Made by a program: the position numbers and the translations under genes
In this document: one piece after another, positions 10,771-19,126 of the stretch
Position numbering within the stretch: position 1 is the stretch's first letter
How the letters are laid out: each line of letters opens with the position of its first letter
From: CAVQFO01 sp963711725
GTDB lineage: Bacteria > Pseudomonadota > Gammaproteobacteria > Nitrococcales > Aquisalimonadaceae
NCBI GenBank assembly: GCA_963711725.1
Contig: CAVQFO010000023.1
Location: 248,001-312,000 of the forward strand
Direction: 5' to 3'
DNA: 64,000 nt
The notes under the pieces: generated by a model
What the model was told of the DNA's origin: nothing
Databases searched by the model: none
The model's input: only the letters and a program-made list of their open reading frames with translations

Positions 10771-12114
10771 ATGAATCTGTCGACCACGCCGCTGCTCACG
10801 GACCTCTATCAACTGACCATGATGCAGACGTACTACGAGCGCGGGATGACAGACACGGCGGTATTCGAATTCTTCTGCCGGAAATCGCTCGAGAGCCGGC
10901 CTTTCTACGTGGCGGCGGGGTTGGCGCAATTGTTGGAATGGCTGGAACAGCTGCGCTTCGAGGAAGAGGATCTCGCTTGGGCGCGTGACTCGGGGCACTT
11001 CACCGACGATTTCATCGACCACCTGCGCAATTTTCGTTTCACCGGTGATGTCCACGCCATGCCCGAGGGCACCCTGTGCTTCCCCGAGGAACCCCTGGTG
11101 AGGGTCACCGCTCCGCTGCCCGAGGCCCAGTTGATCGAAAGCCGGCTCATGAACATCGTTCACTTCCAGACCCTGATCGCTACCAAGGCGGCCCGCTGCC
11201 GGCTGGCGGCGCCCGGCAAACAGATGCTGGATTTCGGCATGCGCCGCGCCCACGGCGCCGAAGCCGCACTGTTCGCGGCTCGGGCGACTTACATCGGCGG
11301 CTTTGACGGAACCGCCACCTGTGCCGCGGGGGCACGTTACGGCATACCCACGGCAGGCACCATGGCGCACTCCTATATTCAGGCCCACGAAGATGAGGCC
11401 GCGGCCTTGGAAGAGTTCGCCCTCTCCCATCCCAACAACGTCGTCCTGCTGATCGACACCTACGACACGGAGCGCGGCGCCCGACGGGTCGCCGATCTGG
11501 CGCCAGGCTTGGCGGAGCGGGGCATTCAGATCAAGGGCGTACGGCTGGACAGCGGCGATCTGGGCCAACACGCACGCACGGTGAGGCACATACTGGACGA
11601 GGCTGGCCTGCGGGAGACCAAGATCATGGCCAGCGGCGGATTGGACGAATTCAAACTCGCTCGATTCACCAACGACGGCGCGCCCATCGACGGCTACGGT
11701 ATCGGTTCCAAGGTGGATACCTCCGCCGACCTGCCGTTCCTGGACTGCGCCTACAAGCTTCAGGAATACGCCGGCCTCGCGCGTCGCAAGAACTCCGAGG
11801 GCAAGGCCACCTGGCCCGGGCGCAAACAGGTTTTCCGTGAATTCGACGACCACGGCACGATGCGCCGAGACCTGGTCACCCTGGACGGTGAGCCGGGGGC
11901 TGGCGAACCGCAATTGCTGCAAGTCATGGCAAACGGGCAAACAACCAACCCGCCCGAGTCCGTCTCGGAGATTCGCGACCGCACCCAGAGCAACCTCGGA
12001 AAACTCGCCCAAGCCCAACGCCGCCTGGAAGACCCGGAACACTATCCGGTGGAAATCGCCGAACCCATCCGGGCATTGGCGCGCGAAGTGGACCGGCGGC
12101 AGAATCGGCCCTGA
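10771..12114 (+). CDS. pncB: Nicotinate phosphoribosyltransferase
   Basis: NAD salvage enzyme converting nicotinate and PRPP to nicotinate mononucleotide. The 447 residues start MNLSTTPLLTDLYQLTMMQ, the typical TDLYxLTM opening. They contain the central GTMAHSYIQAHEDE region and GVRLDSGDLG phosphoribosyl-binding loop, and later GYGIGSKVDTS. An AAGGAG lies 8 nt before the ATG. It is followed by a terminator shared with the convergent H-NS-family gene. Confidence 0.95.
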   Translation: MNLSTTPLLTDLYQLTMMQTYYERGMTDTAVFEFFCRKSLESRPFYVAAGLAQLLEWLEQLRFEEEDLAWARDSGHFTDDFIDHLRNFRFTGDVHAMPEGTLCFPEEPLVRVTAPLPEAQLIESRLMNIVHFQTLIATKAARCRLAAPGKQMLDFGMRRAHGAEAALFAARATYIGGFDGTATCAAGARYGIPTAGTMAHSYIQAHEDEAAALEEFALSHPNNVVLLIDTYDTERGARRVADLAPGLAERGIQIKGVRLDSGDLGQHARTVRHILDEAGLRETKIMASGGLDEFKLARFTNDGAPIDGYGIGSKVDTSADLPFLDCAYKLQEYAGLARRKNSEGKATWPGRKQVFREFDDHGTMRRDLVTLDGEPGAGEPQLLQVMANGQTTNPPESVSEIRDRTQSNLGKLAQAQRRLEDPEHYPVEIAEPIRALAREVDRRQNRP

Positions 12115-12156
12115 TCCTGTTTGCTCCGACGCGAGACACCACAGGCGGATGCCCAC

Positions 12157-12184
12157 AAAAAAGCCGCACCTCTCACGGTGCGGC
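12157..12184. terminator. Intrinsic terminator between pncB and the H-NS-family gene
   Basis: Perfect 8-bp stem GCCGCACC/GGTGCGGC (12163-12184) with a 6-nt loop. It is flanked on the left by a run of A that becomes a six-U tract on the minus strand, making it a canonical terminator for the H-NS-family gene. On the plus strand the tail is CTTCTCT, weaker but usable for pncB. A second hairpin (CCGCCCT/AGGGCGG, 12203-12225) sits closer to the H-NS-family stop. Confidence 0.75.
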
Positions 12185-12236
12185 CTTCTCTCGCGCAGAC
12201 AGCCGCCCTGCCCCGAGGAGGGCGGGCTCATGCCGC

Positions 12237-12554
12237 TCAGGCCACGCGCAGTTCTTCCAGGGACTTGCCCTTCGACTCCCACTCCTTCACCCACTGGGGC
12301 TTGCGGCCGCGACCGGACCAACCTCGGGAGCTATCGTCGGGATGACGAAAACGAATCTTACCGGCCGGTTTCTTGCCAGGGCGCCCGCCCGCACCTGAAA
12401 CCAATTCCGACAACGCAAGGCCGTATTTGTCGGCAACTTCCTTAAGCTCGCGTTGAGCTCTCTTGACGTCATCCTTGCGCCGAGCCTTCAGCTCTTTGTC
12501 GATATCCTTTTTCAACTGATTCAACTGCTGCGTGTTGTATTTCGAAAGATCCAC
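12237..12554 (-). CDS. H-NS histone-family nucleoid protein
   Basis: 105-residue DNA-binding protein. The N-terminal half is an oligomerising coiled coil rich in Lys/Asp. The C-terminal half has the family core RHPDDSSRGWSGRGRKPQW, close to the H-NS/HvrA/Bph3-type AT-hook-like loop. Translation starts at a GTG (12554) with AAGGAG 8 nt upstream. The upstream region contains an AT-rich tract, the usual target of H-NS-like proteins, so autoregulation is plausible but unproven. Confidence 0.92.
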   Translation of the reverse strand: MDLSKYNTQQLNQLKKDIDKELKARRKDDVKRAQRELKEVADKYGLALSELVSGAGGRPGKKPAGKIRFRHPDDSSRGWSGRGRKPQWVKEWESKGKSLEELRVA

Positions 12555-12969
12555 TGGCGCGGCTCCTTATACTTAAGATTCGGGAATAACATAATGAAGC
12601 GACCGGAAATGGTCACAATTCGCGCAGTCCGTTGACGACTGGTTATCGATGGCAGCGCTTGATTCCCAGCCTTGCAATGGCTCGCATGGCAAGGCCCGCA
12701 CAAAGCTGGGGAATCGGCTACAGCTTAATTCTATTTAATCGCCGACCGAAAAGACAAGTGTTTTAAATTAAAAGAGCACATAAAAACACCTGAGATTGTG
12801 GGGAATATTCTTGACGCGGACAGTCCAATCCCGATCCCGAATACCCGCAAACCCGTTCGCAAGACTCCCAAATTCTTTTCCTCCTCCCGCCACCCCGGAG
12901 ACGCCGGCGGTTTCGTGATATCAGCCAAACCGTTTATAGTGTGCTGCCCTCAGGAAGCGCATTGGACCC
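12555..12969. other. Divergent intergenic region with an AT-rich tract
   Basis: 415 nt between the H-NS-family gene (minus) and the unknown gene at 12970 (plus). Positions 12721-12790 are strikingly AT-rich for this genome, including TTTTAAATTAAAA. A TATAGT near 12938-12943 could be a -10 box for the plus-strand gene, without a convincing -35. No conserved ORF or RNA gene was recognised. Confidence 0.5.
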
Positions 12970-14202
12970 ATGGCTAATCAACTATCCGCAATCCCCGCGG
13001 CATTGACCATCGAACTGCCGTTCGAACATGTCACCGAACGCCGTCCCGGCCTGGAGCCCCTGGCCATCCAGGATGCAGAGCAACTGGGACTGGCCGTTGC
13101 CCGAGATCTCCAGCGCATCGTCGGCGAACTGGACCGCTGTGGCATGGTCATCGTGGGGGCCGCCTACGACCTCACGGAAATGCTGCGGCCCGGTCTGCCG
13201 GCGGTTGAGATCCTGATGGAGATCTACCGCGGCAGCATGCAGGGCGGGGAGTTCATGCCCCATTTCATGGCCGTGGGAACGCGCGCCGGGCGTTTTCCGA
13301 TTCCCAGCATTAAACCCGCCGCCGCGCCGGGCGCGGGACCGTTGTTGATGATTCCCTTTGTGTTCGTGGGCGAACCGGACGAACTCGATGCCCTCAGCGC
13401 TCAGGTGGAAAAGAGCCTGCTGGAAAAGGGACAGGCCAGTTCCGAGACCGAACGTTTGGTGAACGAATCGTTCGGTATTGATGCAGTCAATCTCGCTTAC
13501 GCCACATTCAACGACCTTTGCGCCCTTTTGAAAATCCAACTCGAACACAACGGCTTCGAAGGGCTTTGGACGATACTTGAAGGCGCATTATTCCATCCCG
13601 ATGAACCACTGACTCTAAGTCTTCCCGCCGGCAATCAATTCCTTCTGCACCAGGGACGCGTCTTTACCCCGTTCCTCACTTTCGACCAGTGGGCGGAACG
13701 CGCGGATGGCCCGCTGGAGCGGCTGGTGGAAGGCTACGGTCAATGGATTCGCACCCAGCGCCAATACCACGCCGCGCTGGAGGCTCACGGCCTTGAAGTC
13801 CTGACCCTGGCACGCCCCTGGCCGGCGCAGGCAGACGCCGGGCAGGCACTGGCTGAAGCCCGCGAGGCTTCTGTCATCGCGGGCACCCGGTTGGTTGAGC
13901 CTCTCAGCGAAAAAGCGCCGCTGGAGCATGCGACAACCCTGGCGCTCACGGAACACAGCCTGCCGCGGCTTGGACCGGTGGCGTACACGGTGCTGGCCCA
14001 AAACTCCGACGGAACCGTGGCCTATCTCGCCAACGAATACCCCCTGCGCCCCGAAGGCATCACCGAAATCCGGGGGCACTGGGCCTCCGAAGCGGAGCGC
14101 CTCGGGCTGGAACTGCAGATCATAGATCCCGGCACGGTGGTGTTTTCCGAAAACACCTTCCATTTACTACCGTTTTCGGACACCGATCTGCAGACCCATT
14201 GA
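12970..14202 (+). CDS. Unrecognised 410-residue cytoplasmic protein
   Basis: Codon use and length argue for a real gene, but I do not recognise the family. It begins MANQLSAIPAALTIELPFEH and has no signal peptide, no membrane segment and no cysteine-rich or nucleotide-binding motif that I can see. Visible features are a segment GGEFMPHFMAVGTRAGRFPIP near residues 92-112, then a mixed alpha/beta protein with a low-complexity Ala/Glu-rich stretch around 280-310. It lies 13 nt upstream of an M16 protease gene on the same strand, so the two are probably co-transcribed. Confidence 0.75.
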   Translation: MANQLSAIPAALTIELPFEHVTERRPGLEPLAIQDAEQLGLAVARDLQRIVGELDRCGMVIVGAAYDLTEMLRPGLPAVEILMEIYRGSMQGGEFMPHFMAVGTRAGRFPIPSIKPAAAPGAGPLLMIPFVFVGEPDELDALSAQVEKSLLEKGQASSETERLVNESFGIDAVNLAYATFNDLCALLKIQLEHNGFEGLWTILEGALFHPDEPLTLSLPAGNQFLLHQGRVFTPFLTFDQWAERADGPLERLVEGYGQWIRTQRQYHAALEAHGLEVLTLARPWPAQADAGQALAEAREASVIAGTRLVEPLSEKAPLEHATTLALTEHSLPRLGPVAYTVLAQNSDGTVAYLANEYPLRPEGITEIRGHWASEAERLGLELQIIDPGTVVFSENTFHLLPFSDTDLQTH

Positions 14203-14215
14203 GGCCGAACACCCC

Positions 14216-15451
14216 ATGACCCCGGAAACCTCCGCACGCGCACCCACCGACCTCGTGCGCTTCGACAACGGCTTGCAGCTGGCCCACCGGGCCACCACCG
14301 AGGGCCAGGCCGTAGCCATCGTCGTCTGCCTGTACAACGGCTCACGGTTCGAACAACAGCGCCAGGCGGGCTACGCCCATTTCCTGGAACATCTGCTGTT
14401 CAAGGACACGCGTCGGTTCAGCCAGTTCGAGATGGCCGAAGAGTTCGAAGCCATGGGCGGCCTGGTCAATGCGCACACCGGCCGCGAACTCACCACCTTC
14501 GAGGCATTGGTGCCCCGCGACTGCGCTGCTCAAGCCTGCGAACGGCTGTTGTCCATGCTCACAGAAGCGGCCTTCCACCAGCACGATGTGGACCTGGAGC
14601 GGGAAGTGGTCTTCCAGGAAATGGCCGGCGTGCGGGATGTTCCGGCGGACTGGGCCGATGAGGAAGCGGTCCGCCGCGCCTGGGCGGATCATCCCGCGGG
14701 CCGGCCGATCCTGGGCGAAGTGGAGGCGCTGAAAATGGCCGACGCTGAGACGCTGCACCAATACCTCGACACGCAGCTGACCGGTGAACGCCTGTGCGTT
14801 GCGGTGACGGGCCCCACCAACGGCCAGGACCCCAGTCAGTGGCTGGAACCGCTGACGCGCTTGCCGGCCGGTCGTAAACCCGACTCGCCCACGCCTCAAT
14901 TCCAGCCGGGCCGCCACGACGTTGCGCGCCCGGTCGAACAATCCCAGCTGCTTTGGCTGATGCCCGCCCCCGCAGTCCACGGCGCGGATCGCGCCGCCGT
15001 ACTGGCCGCGAACCAGTTGCTGGGCGGCGGCACTGCGTCCCGGCTATTCCAGCGTCTGCGCGAACGTGACGGCTTGGCCTACGAAGTGGATGCCCGGGTG
15101 GAAAACTACAGCGACGCGGGACTGTGGGTGGTCTACACCGCCTGCGAGTCCAAGCTCACCGAAAAGGCCATTGCCGCCGTGGAACAGGAAGTGGAACGCT
15201 TGGCGAGCAAAGGCCCCAGCGAACGCGAGCTGACGCTGGTGAACCGGCACCTGGACGCCCGCCTGCGCCTGGCGGCGGACGACCGGCTGCAGGACGCCGA
15301 CCAGCTGACCTGGCGCTGCGCCTACGGCCTGCCGCTGGACGACGGCGAGGGCCTGCGGCGGGAATTGGCTGCGCTCACGGAGAGCGACGTTCGCGATGCG
15401 CTGGCGCGAGCCTGGGAAACGCGGTTGAGTTGGCGGTGGGTGGCCGAGTGA
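14216..15451 (+). CDS. M16-family zinc metallopeptidase
   Basis: Pitrilysin/processing-peptidase-like enzyme of 411 residues. The inverted zinc motif HFLEH at 55-59 and the downstream glutamate in LEREVVFQEM (128-136) give the HxxEH-x(about 75)-E signature. The C-terminal half is the usual second M16 domain, with ANQLLGGGTASRLFQRLRERDG. There is no signal peptide, so it is likely cytoplasmic. It follows the unknown gene by 13 nt. Many bacteria carry paired M16 genes; here a single complete catalytic copy is paired with an unrelated protein. Confidence 0.9.
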   Translation: MTPETSARAPTDLVRFDNGLQLAHRATTEGQAVAIVVCLYNGSRFEQQRQAGYAHFLEHLLFKDTRRFSQFEMAEEFEAMGGLVNAHTGRELTTFEALVPRDCAAQACERLLSMLTEAAFHQHDVDLEREVVFQEMAGVRDVPADWADEEAVRRAWADHPAGRPILGEVEALKMADAETLHQYLDTQLTGERLCVAVTGPTNGQDPSQWLEPLTRLPAGRKPDSPTPQFQPGRHDVARPVEQSQLLWLMPAPAVHGADRAAVLAANQLLGGGTASRLFQRLRERDGLAYEVDARVENYSDAGLWVVYTACESKLTEKAIAAVEQEVERLASKGPSERELTLVNRHLDARLRLAADDRLQDADQLTWRCAYGLPLDDGEGLRRELAALTESDVRDALARAWETRLSWRWVAE

Positions 15452-15535
15452 TCGCCGGTGTCACACCCAGGCAGGGGCCATCGGCCAATGCAAGTCGGAT
15501 CAGCAAGACTTATCCGACAAGGGATTAAGGCGCTC

Positions 15536-15822
15536 ACCACAGAGGGCACAGAGCTCCACAGAGTCTGCACGCCACCTTCGGAGGCGCGCTGTCACGCAAC
15601 AAACGGCCGGCGAACCCAGCGGGTCAGCAGAATTCGGGGTGGAAAGAGAGATCATCTCGCCAAGGCGCCAAGAACGCTAAGAGTTACCCCAATAGATAAA
15701 CCCTGATTCCCTGGCTCTCTTGGCGCCTTGGCGAGAGCATAAAATTCAATCGGTTACCGGATATTAGATGCGAGTAAAACTTTCTCCGCTCTCCTCCGTG
15801 GAACTCTGTGTCCTCTGTGGTT
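15536..15822. repeat. Nested inverted repeats in the M16-pdxH gap
   Basis: The 427-nt gap 15452-15878 holds no gene. It carries an outer imperfect inverted repeat (accacagag-type; arms 15536-15563 and 15795-15822). Inside it is a perfect 18-bp inverted repeat, CTCGCCAAGGCGCCAAGA at 15656-15673 and its complement at 15718-15735. Related outer arms occur at 54896-54993 and 57581-57659, so this is a dispersed family. Confidence 0.8.
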
Positions 15823-15878
15823 AACGCCCGGCAAAGGTTTCACGAATGCACCGGATTGTTGGGTTACCCTTCGCCAGG

Positions 15879-16472
15879 TTACGGATTCAGCAACACCTTT
15901 CGCCAATCCCCCTGCTCGTCCGGGCAATACCGCACCCGGTCATGCAGGCGTCCGGGCCGTGCGGTCCAGAATTCGATGAAATCGGGTTTGACCCGAAAGC
16001 CGCTCCAATGCGGCGGACGCGGCACCTCCCGCCCTTCGAACTCCGCTTCATAGTCGCTGACCCGCTTCTCCAGCTCCGCCCGGCCGGAAAGGGGTTCCGA
16101 CTGATGAGACGCCCAGCCGCCGATCTGACTGACCCGCGGACGGCTGGCCCAATAGGCGTCGGCCTCGGCCGGGTCCACCGAGTACACCGACCCCTCGATC
16201 AGCACCTGCTCCCGCAGCGGCTGCCAATGGAAACATAGGGCCGCATGGGGGTTGGCCGCGAGCTGCCGGCCCTTGCGGCTTTTGAGGTTGGTGTAAAACA
16301 CGAACCCGTGTTCGTCGAAGCCCTTGAGCAGCACTGTGCGCGCGGAGGGCCGGCCTTCGGCATCGGCCGTGGCCAGGGTGAAGGCCGTGGGTTCGCCGAG
16401 ATCCGTGCCCTTGGCCTGCTCCAGTAAACCACCGAACCGCGTCAACGCCTCCCGATACAGATCCATAACCAC
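15879..16472 (-). CDS. pdxH: Pyridoxamine/pyridoxine 5'-phosphate oxidase
   Basis: FMN enzyme that makes pyridoxal 5'-phosphate. The 197 residues contain the FMN/substrate motifs RTVLLKGFDEHGFVFYTNL and SRKGRQLAANP, then ASHQSEPLSGR. The family C-terminus follows, with WSGFRVKPDFIEFWTARPGRLHDR and a final NP. The length is slightly short of E. coli PdxH (218) because the N-terminal tail is short, which is common. It begins 1 nt after the nfeD-type gene and is probably co-transcribed with it. Confidence 0.96.
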   Translation of the reverse strand: MVMDLYREALTRFGGLLEQAKGTDLGEPTAFTLATADAEGRPSARTVLLKGFDEHGFVFYTNLKSRKGRQLAANPHAALCFHWQPLREQVLIEGSVYSVDPAEADAYWASRPRVSQIGGWASHQSEPLSGRAELEKRVSDYEAEFEGREVPRPPHWSGFRVKPDFIEFWTARPGRLHDRVRYCPDEQGDWRKVLLNP

Positions 16473-16473
16473 C

Positions 16474-17802
16474 TCAATCAGATTTCTCGACGGGCCGGAC
16501 CCGAAGGGTCAGCCCATCCATTTGTTCAACCTGCACGGTCTGCCCAGCCCGGATCGGCAGTTCCGACACCGCCTGCCATAGCTCTCCGTGGACTCGGATG
16601 CGGCCACGGCCGTCTTCGAAATCGGAAACGGCGCGACCGCTCATCCGGACCAACTGCTCTCGCCCGGTCACCACCTTGCGCCGGTGCGTGCGCAGCGCCA
16701 GCGCAGCGATGCCGATGAAGACCCCGGCGCTGACCAACGCAAACGCCCCCACAACCCACAGCGACAACTCGAAGGCCTGCACACCGGTATCCATTAGCAT
16801 CAGCGACCCGACAACAAACGCCACGACACCGCCCAGCCCCAGGGCTCCGAAACTGGGCACGAAGGCCTCGGCGATCATGAACAGCACGCCCAGGCCCATC
16901 AGCGCCAGCCCGGCGATGTTGATAGGCAGCGCCTGGAACGCGAACAAGGCCAGCAGCAGGCAAATCCCACCCAGAACGCCCGGCGCGACGGCGCCGGGAT
17001 TGGCCAGTTCGAAAATCAGCCCGTAGATGCCTACGAGCATGAGAATATAGGCCACATTCGGGTTGGTGATCACCGCCAGCAGCTCGCTGCGCCAATCCGG
17101 GTCCATGCGCACCACGGTCAGCCCGGCGGTATGCAATGTATGGGGCTTGTCGCCGATCCGGACCTGACGCCCGTCGATACGCTTGAGCAGATCCGGCAGA
17201 TCGTCGGCAAGAAGATCCACCACGTTCATGTCCAGCGCCTGCTGTGCGGGCAGGCTGGCCGCTTCCCGCACCGCTTTCTCGGCCCAGTCGGCATTGCGCC
17301 CGCGCAGCCGGGCCAGGGAGCGAATGTAGGCCACGGCGTCGTTGACCATCTTGTGTTGCATGGCGTCGCCTGACCCGCCGCCCTTGCCTTCGTCGCCTCC
17401 TCCCGGAATACCGCCGATCTGCACGGGCGTGGCCGCACCGAGGTTGGTGCCCGGGGCCATGGCGGCGATATGGGAGGCATAGAGAATGTAGGTCCCGGCA
17501 CTGGCCGCACGCGCACCCTTTGGGCCGACGTAGCTCACCACCGGCACCGTGGAATTGAGAATGGCGCGAATGATCCGGCGCATGGCCGTATCCAGCCCGC
17601 CCGGGGTATCCATTTCCAACACCACCACGTGGGCACCGGACTGTTCGGCCTGCTCGAGCCCCCGGGTCACGTAATCGCTGGTGGCGGGCCCGATGGCGCC
17701 ATCGATGGTCAACACCACAGCGGAATTCTCCGCGGCGCGGGGCACGGCGGCCGGCAACAGGGCCAAGCCGGCCAACACCATCACTGCTGCAATCGCTCTC
17801 AT
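16474..17802 (-). CDS. NfeD-type membrane serine protease (ClpP-class, long form)
   Basis: 442-residue membrane protease of the NfeD1b type. A signal peptide (about 1-24) precedes a SppA/ClpP-like domain with the catalytic Ser in ASAGTYILYASH and Lys in MQHKMVNDAVAYI. Four or five membrane helices follow (about 235-360), then a C-terminal OB-fold NfeD domain ending RVRPVEKSD. The usual partner gene, a stomatin-like slipin, is not adjacent; pdxH follows instead. Confidence 0.92.
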   Translation of the reverse strand: MRAIAAVMVLAGLALLPAAVPRAAENSAVVLTIDGAIGPATSDYVTRGLEQAEQSGAHVVVLEMDTPGGLDTAMRRIIRAILNSTVPVVSYVGPKGARAASAGTYILYASHIAAMAPGTNLGAATPVQIGGIPGGGDEGKGGGSGDAMQHKMVNDAVAYIRSLARLRGRNADWAEKAVREAASLPAQQALDMNVVDLLADDLPDLLKRIDGRQVRIGDKPHTLHTAGLTVVRMDPDWRSELLAVITNPNVAYILMLVGIYGLIFELANPGAVAPGVLGGICLLLALFAFQALPINIAGLALMGLGVLFMIAEAFVPSFGALGLGGVVAFVVGSLMLMDTGVQAFELSLWVVGAFALVSAGVFIGIAALALRTHRRKVVTGREQLVRMSGRAVSDFEDGRGRIRVHGELWQAVSELPIRAGQTVQVEQMDGLTLRVRPVEKSD

Positions 17803-17926
17803 CGTCCCGTCTCCCCCGTCCCTGCGTCGTGCGACCGCGAACGGTCCTACAGACGATTCTATCGGGTTCCAGGGAGGGCTGCTTGTCTGGAGAGAAGTGG
17901 ACCGGGGGATTGACGCTCGATTCCAG

Positions 17927-17960
17927 CGCTCCCACAGCGGACAAGCCCGCCGTGGGAGCG
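17927..17960. repeat. REP-like palindrome
   Basis: CGCTCCCAC at 17927-17935 pairs perfectly with GTGGGAGCG at 17952-17960. The inner sequence (AGCGG, ACAAG, CCCGCC) extends the pairing imperfectly. The GTGGGAGCGG core is the same as in the REP-like palindromes near 57504 and 57776. It lies between nfeD and the CTAG-flanked element. Confidence 0.6.
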
Positions 17961-17970
17961 TCGCTTACTG

Positions 17971-18181
17971 CCGCGCAGCGCTGTAGTCGTTCTACGGTCA
18001 AGCGGCGCAACACCCCCGGGCGGCTTCTCCGGCCGCAACCCGAAGGGCTCAGCCCTGTTTTGGCCCCTGGCGGCGTTGCGCCACCGGCCCCGTAGCTACA
18101 GCTACGCGACCGGCACCGCGCCTACTCAAATGACCAAAACAGACCTGAGCCGGCCGCGTGAATAGATCAGCGTCTCCCTAG
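17971..18181 (+). repeat. Truncated second copy of the CTAG-flanked palindromic element
   Basis: About 211 nt, more than 90% identical by eye to 37626-37835. The right terminal repeat GTGAATAGATCAGCGTCTCC (18158-18177) and flanking CTAG (18178-18181) are intact. The left terminal repeat is missing, so this copy is 5'-truncated. Internal hairpins keep their stems while the loops differ (for example CGTAG/CTACG near 18091-18106). The adk stop codon lies within the CTAG. Confidence 0.8.
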
Positions 18182-18837
18182 GCGACGGCGTCCAGAATAC
18201 GCTGTTTGACGTCGTCCACGGCGCCCTGGCCGTTGACGGCCACATAGCGAGGGGCGTCCGCATCGCCGGCCGCCGCGAGGCGGGAGTAGAAATCCACCAG
18301 CGGTTTGGTCTGGTCGTGGTAGACATCCAGGCGCTTGCGGACCGTCTCTTCCTTGTCGTCGTCGCGCTGAACCAGGGGCTCGCCGGTGACGTCGTCCTTG
18401 CCATCCACCTTCGGCGGATTGTGCTGCACGTGATAGACGCGGCCGGAATCAGGATGGACCCGGCGACCGCTCATGCGGCTCACGATCTCCTCGTCGTCCA
18501 CCTGCAATTCCAGGACGAAGTCCAGCTTGACGTGCTCCCTTTGCAGGGCTTCCGCCTGGCCGATGGTGCGCGGGAATCCATCGAACAGAAATCCATTGGC
18601 GCAATCGGGCTGCGCGATACGCTCCTTGACCAGGCCCAGGATGATGTCGTCGGAGACCAGGCCTCCGGCATCCATGACCTTCTTCGCCTCGATACCCAGA
18701 GGCGTGCCTTCCTTGACGGCCGCGCGCAGCATGTCGCCGGTGGAGATCTGGGGAATACCGAAATGCTCGCAGATGAACGCGGCCTGCGTCCCCTTCCCGG
18801 CGCCCGGCGGACCTAGCAGTATGATTCGCATGCTCAC
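18178..18837 (-). CDS. adk: Adenylate kinase
   Basis: Interconverts AMP+ATP and 2 ADP. The 219 residues begin MSMRIILLGPPGAGKGTQA with the P-loop. They contain the NMP-binding motif STGDMLRAAV, the DGFPRTIGQAE motif and a LID domain with SGRRVHPDSGRVYHV. The LID lacks the four-cysteine zinc site, as in most proteobacteria. GAGG lies 8 nt before the ATG. The TAG stop is part of the CTAG at the edge of a repeat element. Confidence 0.98.
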   Translation of the reverse strand: MSMRIILLGPPGAGKGTQAAFICEHFGIPQISTGDMLRAAVKEGTPLGIEAKKVMDAGGLVSDDIILGLVKERIAQPDCANGFLFDGFPRTIGQAEALQREHVKLDFVLELQVDDEEIVSRMSGRRVHPDSGRVYHVQHNPPKVDGKDDVTGEPLVQRDDDKEETVRKRLDVYHDQTKPLVDFYSRLAAAGDADAPRYVAVNGQGAVDDVKQRILDAVA

Positions 18838-19126
18838 AACCTCTTCAAGCTCATTAACGAAACCCTACTCGCCCTAGCGGTCCGCTACCCCAACTGCAAA
18901 AGGACGCCCGTCCTCGGAACTGGGGATGCGGGCTTGGCGTGCGTTGCTATTCGACCGGCCGCGGCGCGAACATGCGCCCGCGGGCAGGTCACTGTGCGGG
19001 CGGGTATTTTTGGCGCTGAGCGTATCACCTGCCCAGGGGAACTGCAATTGAGGGGAAACAGCATGGGCCCCGACCCGCGCGCCTTGCCGGCGGCGCAGAC
19101 TCGGGGCCTCAAGGGGAAAGGTGGAG

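Noticed and set aside
10576..12321. A 581-codon open frame on the minus strand opposite pncB
   Set aside because: Antisense to a certain gene; composition is typical of a GC-driven open frame, with no recognisable domain.
12731..12928. Minus-strand 65-codon frame in the H-NS upstream gap
   Set aside because: No Shine-Dalgarno and no similarity; it overlaps the AT-rich regulatory tract.
18885..19126. The long C-terminal extension of the HDOD frame to 18885
   Set aside because: It is the wrong frame after the indel at 19242-19244. The adjacent frame ends cleanly at 19127 with family-like sequence.
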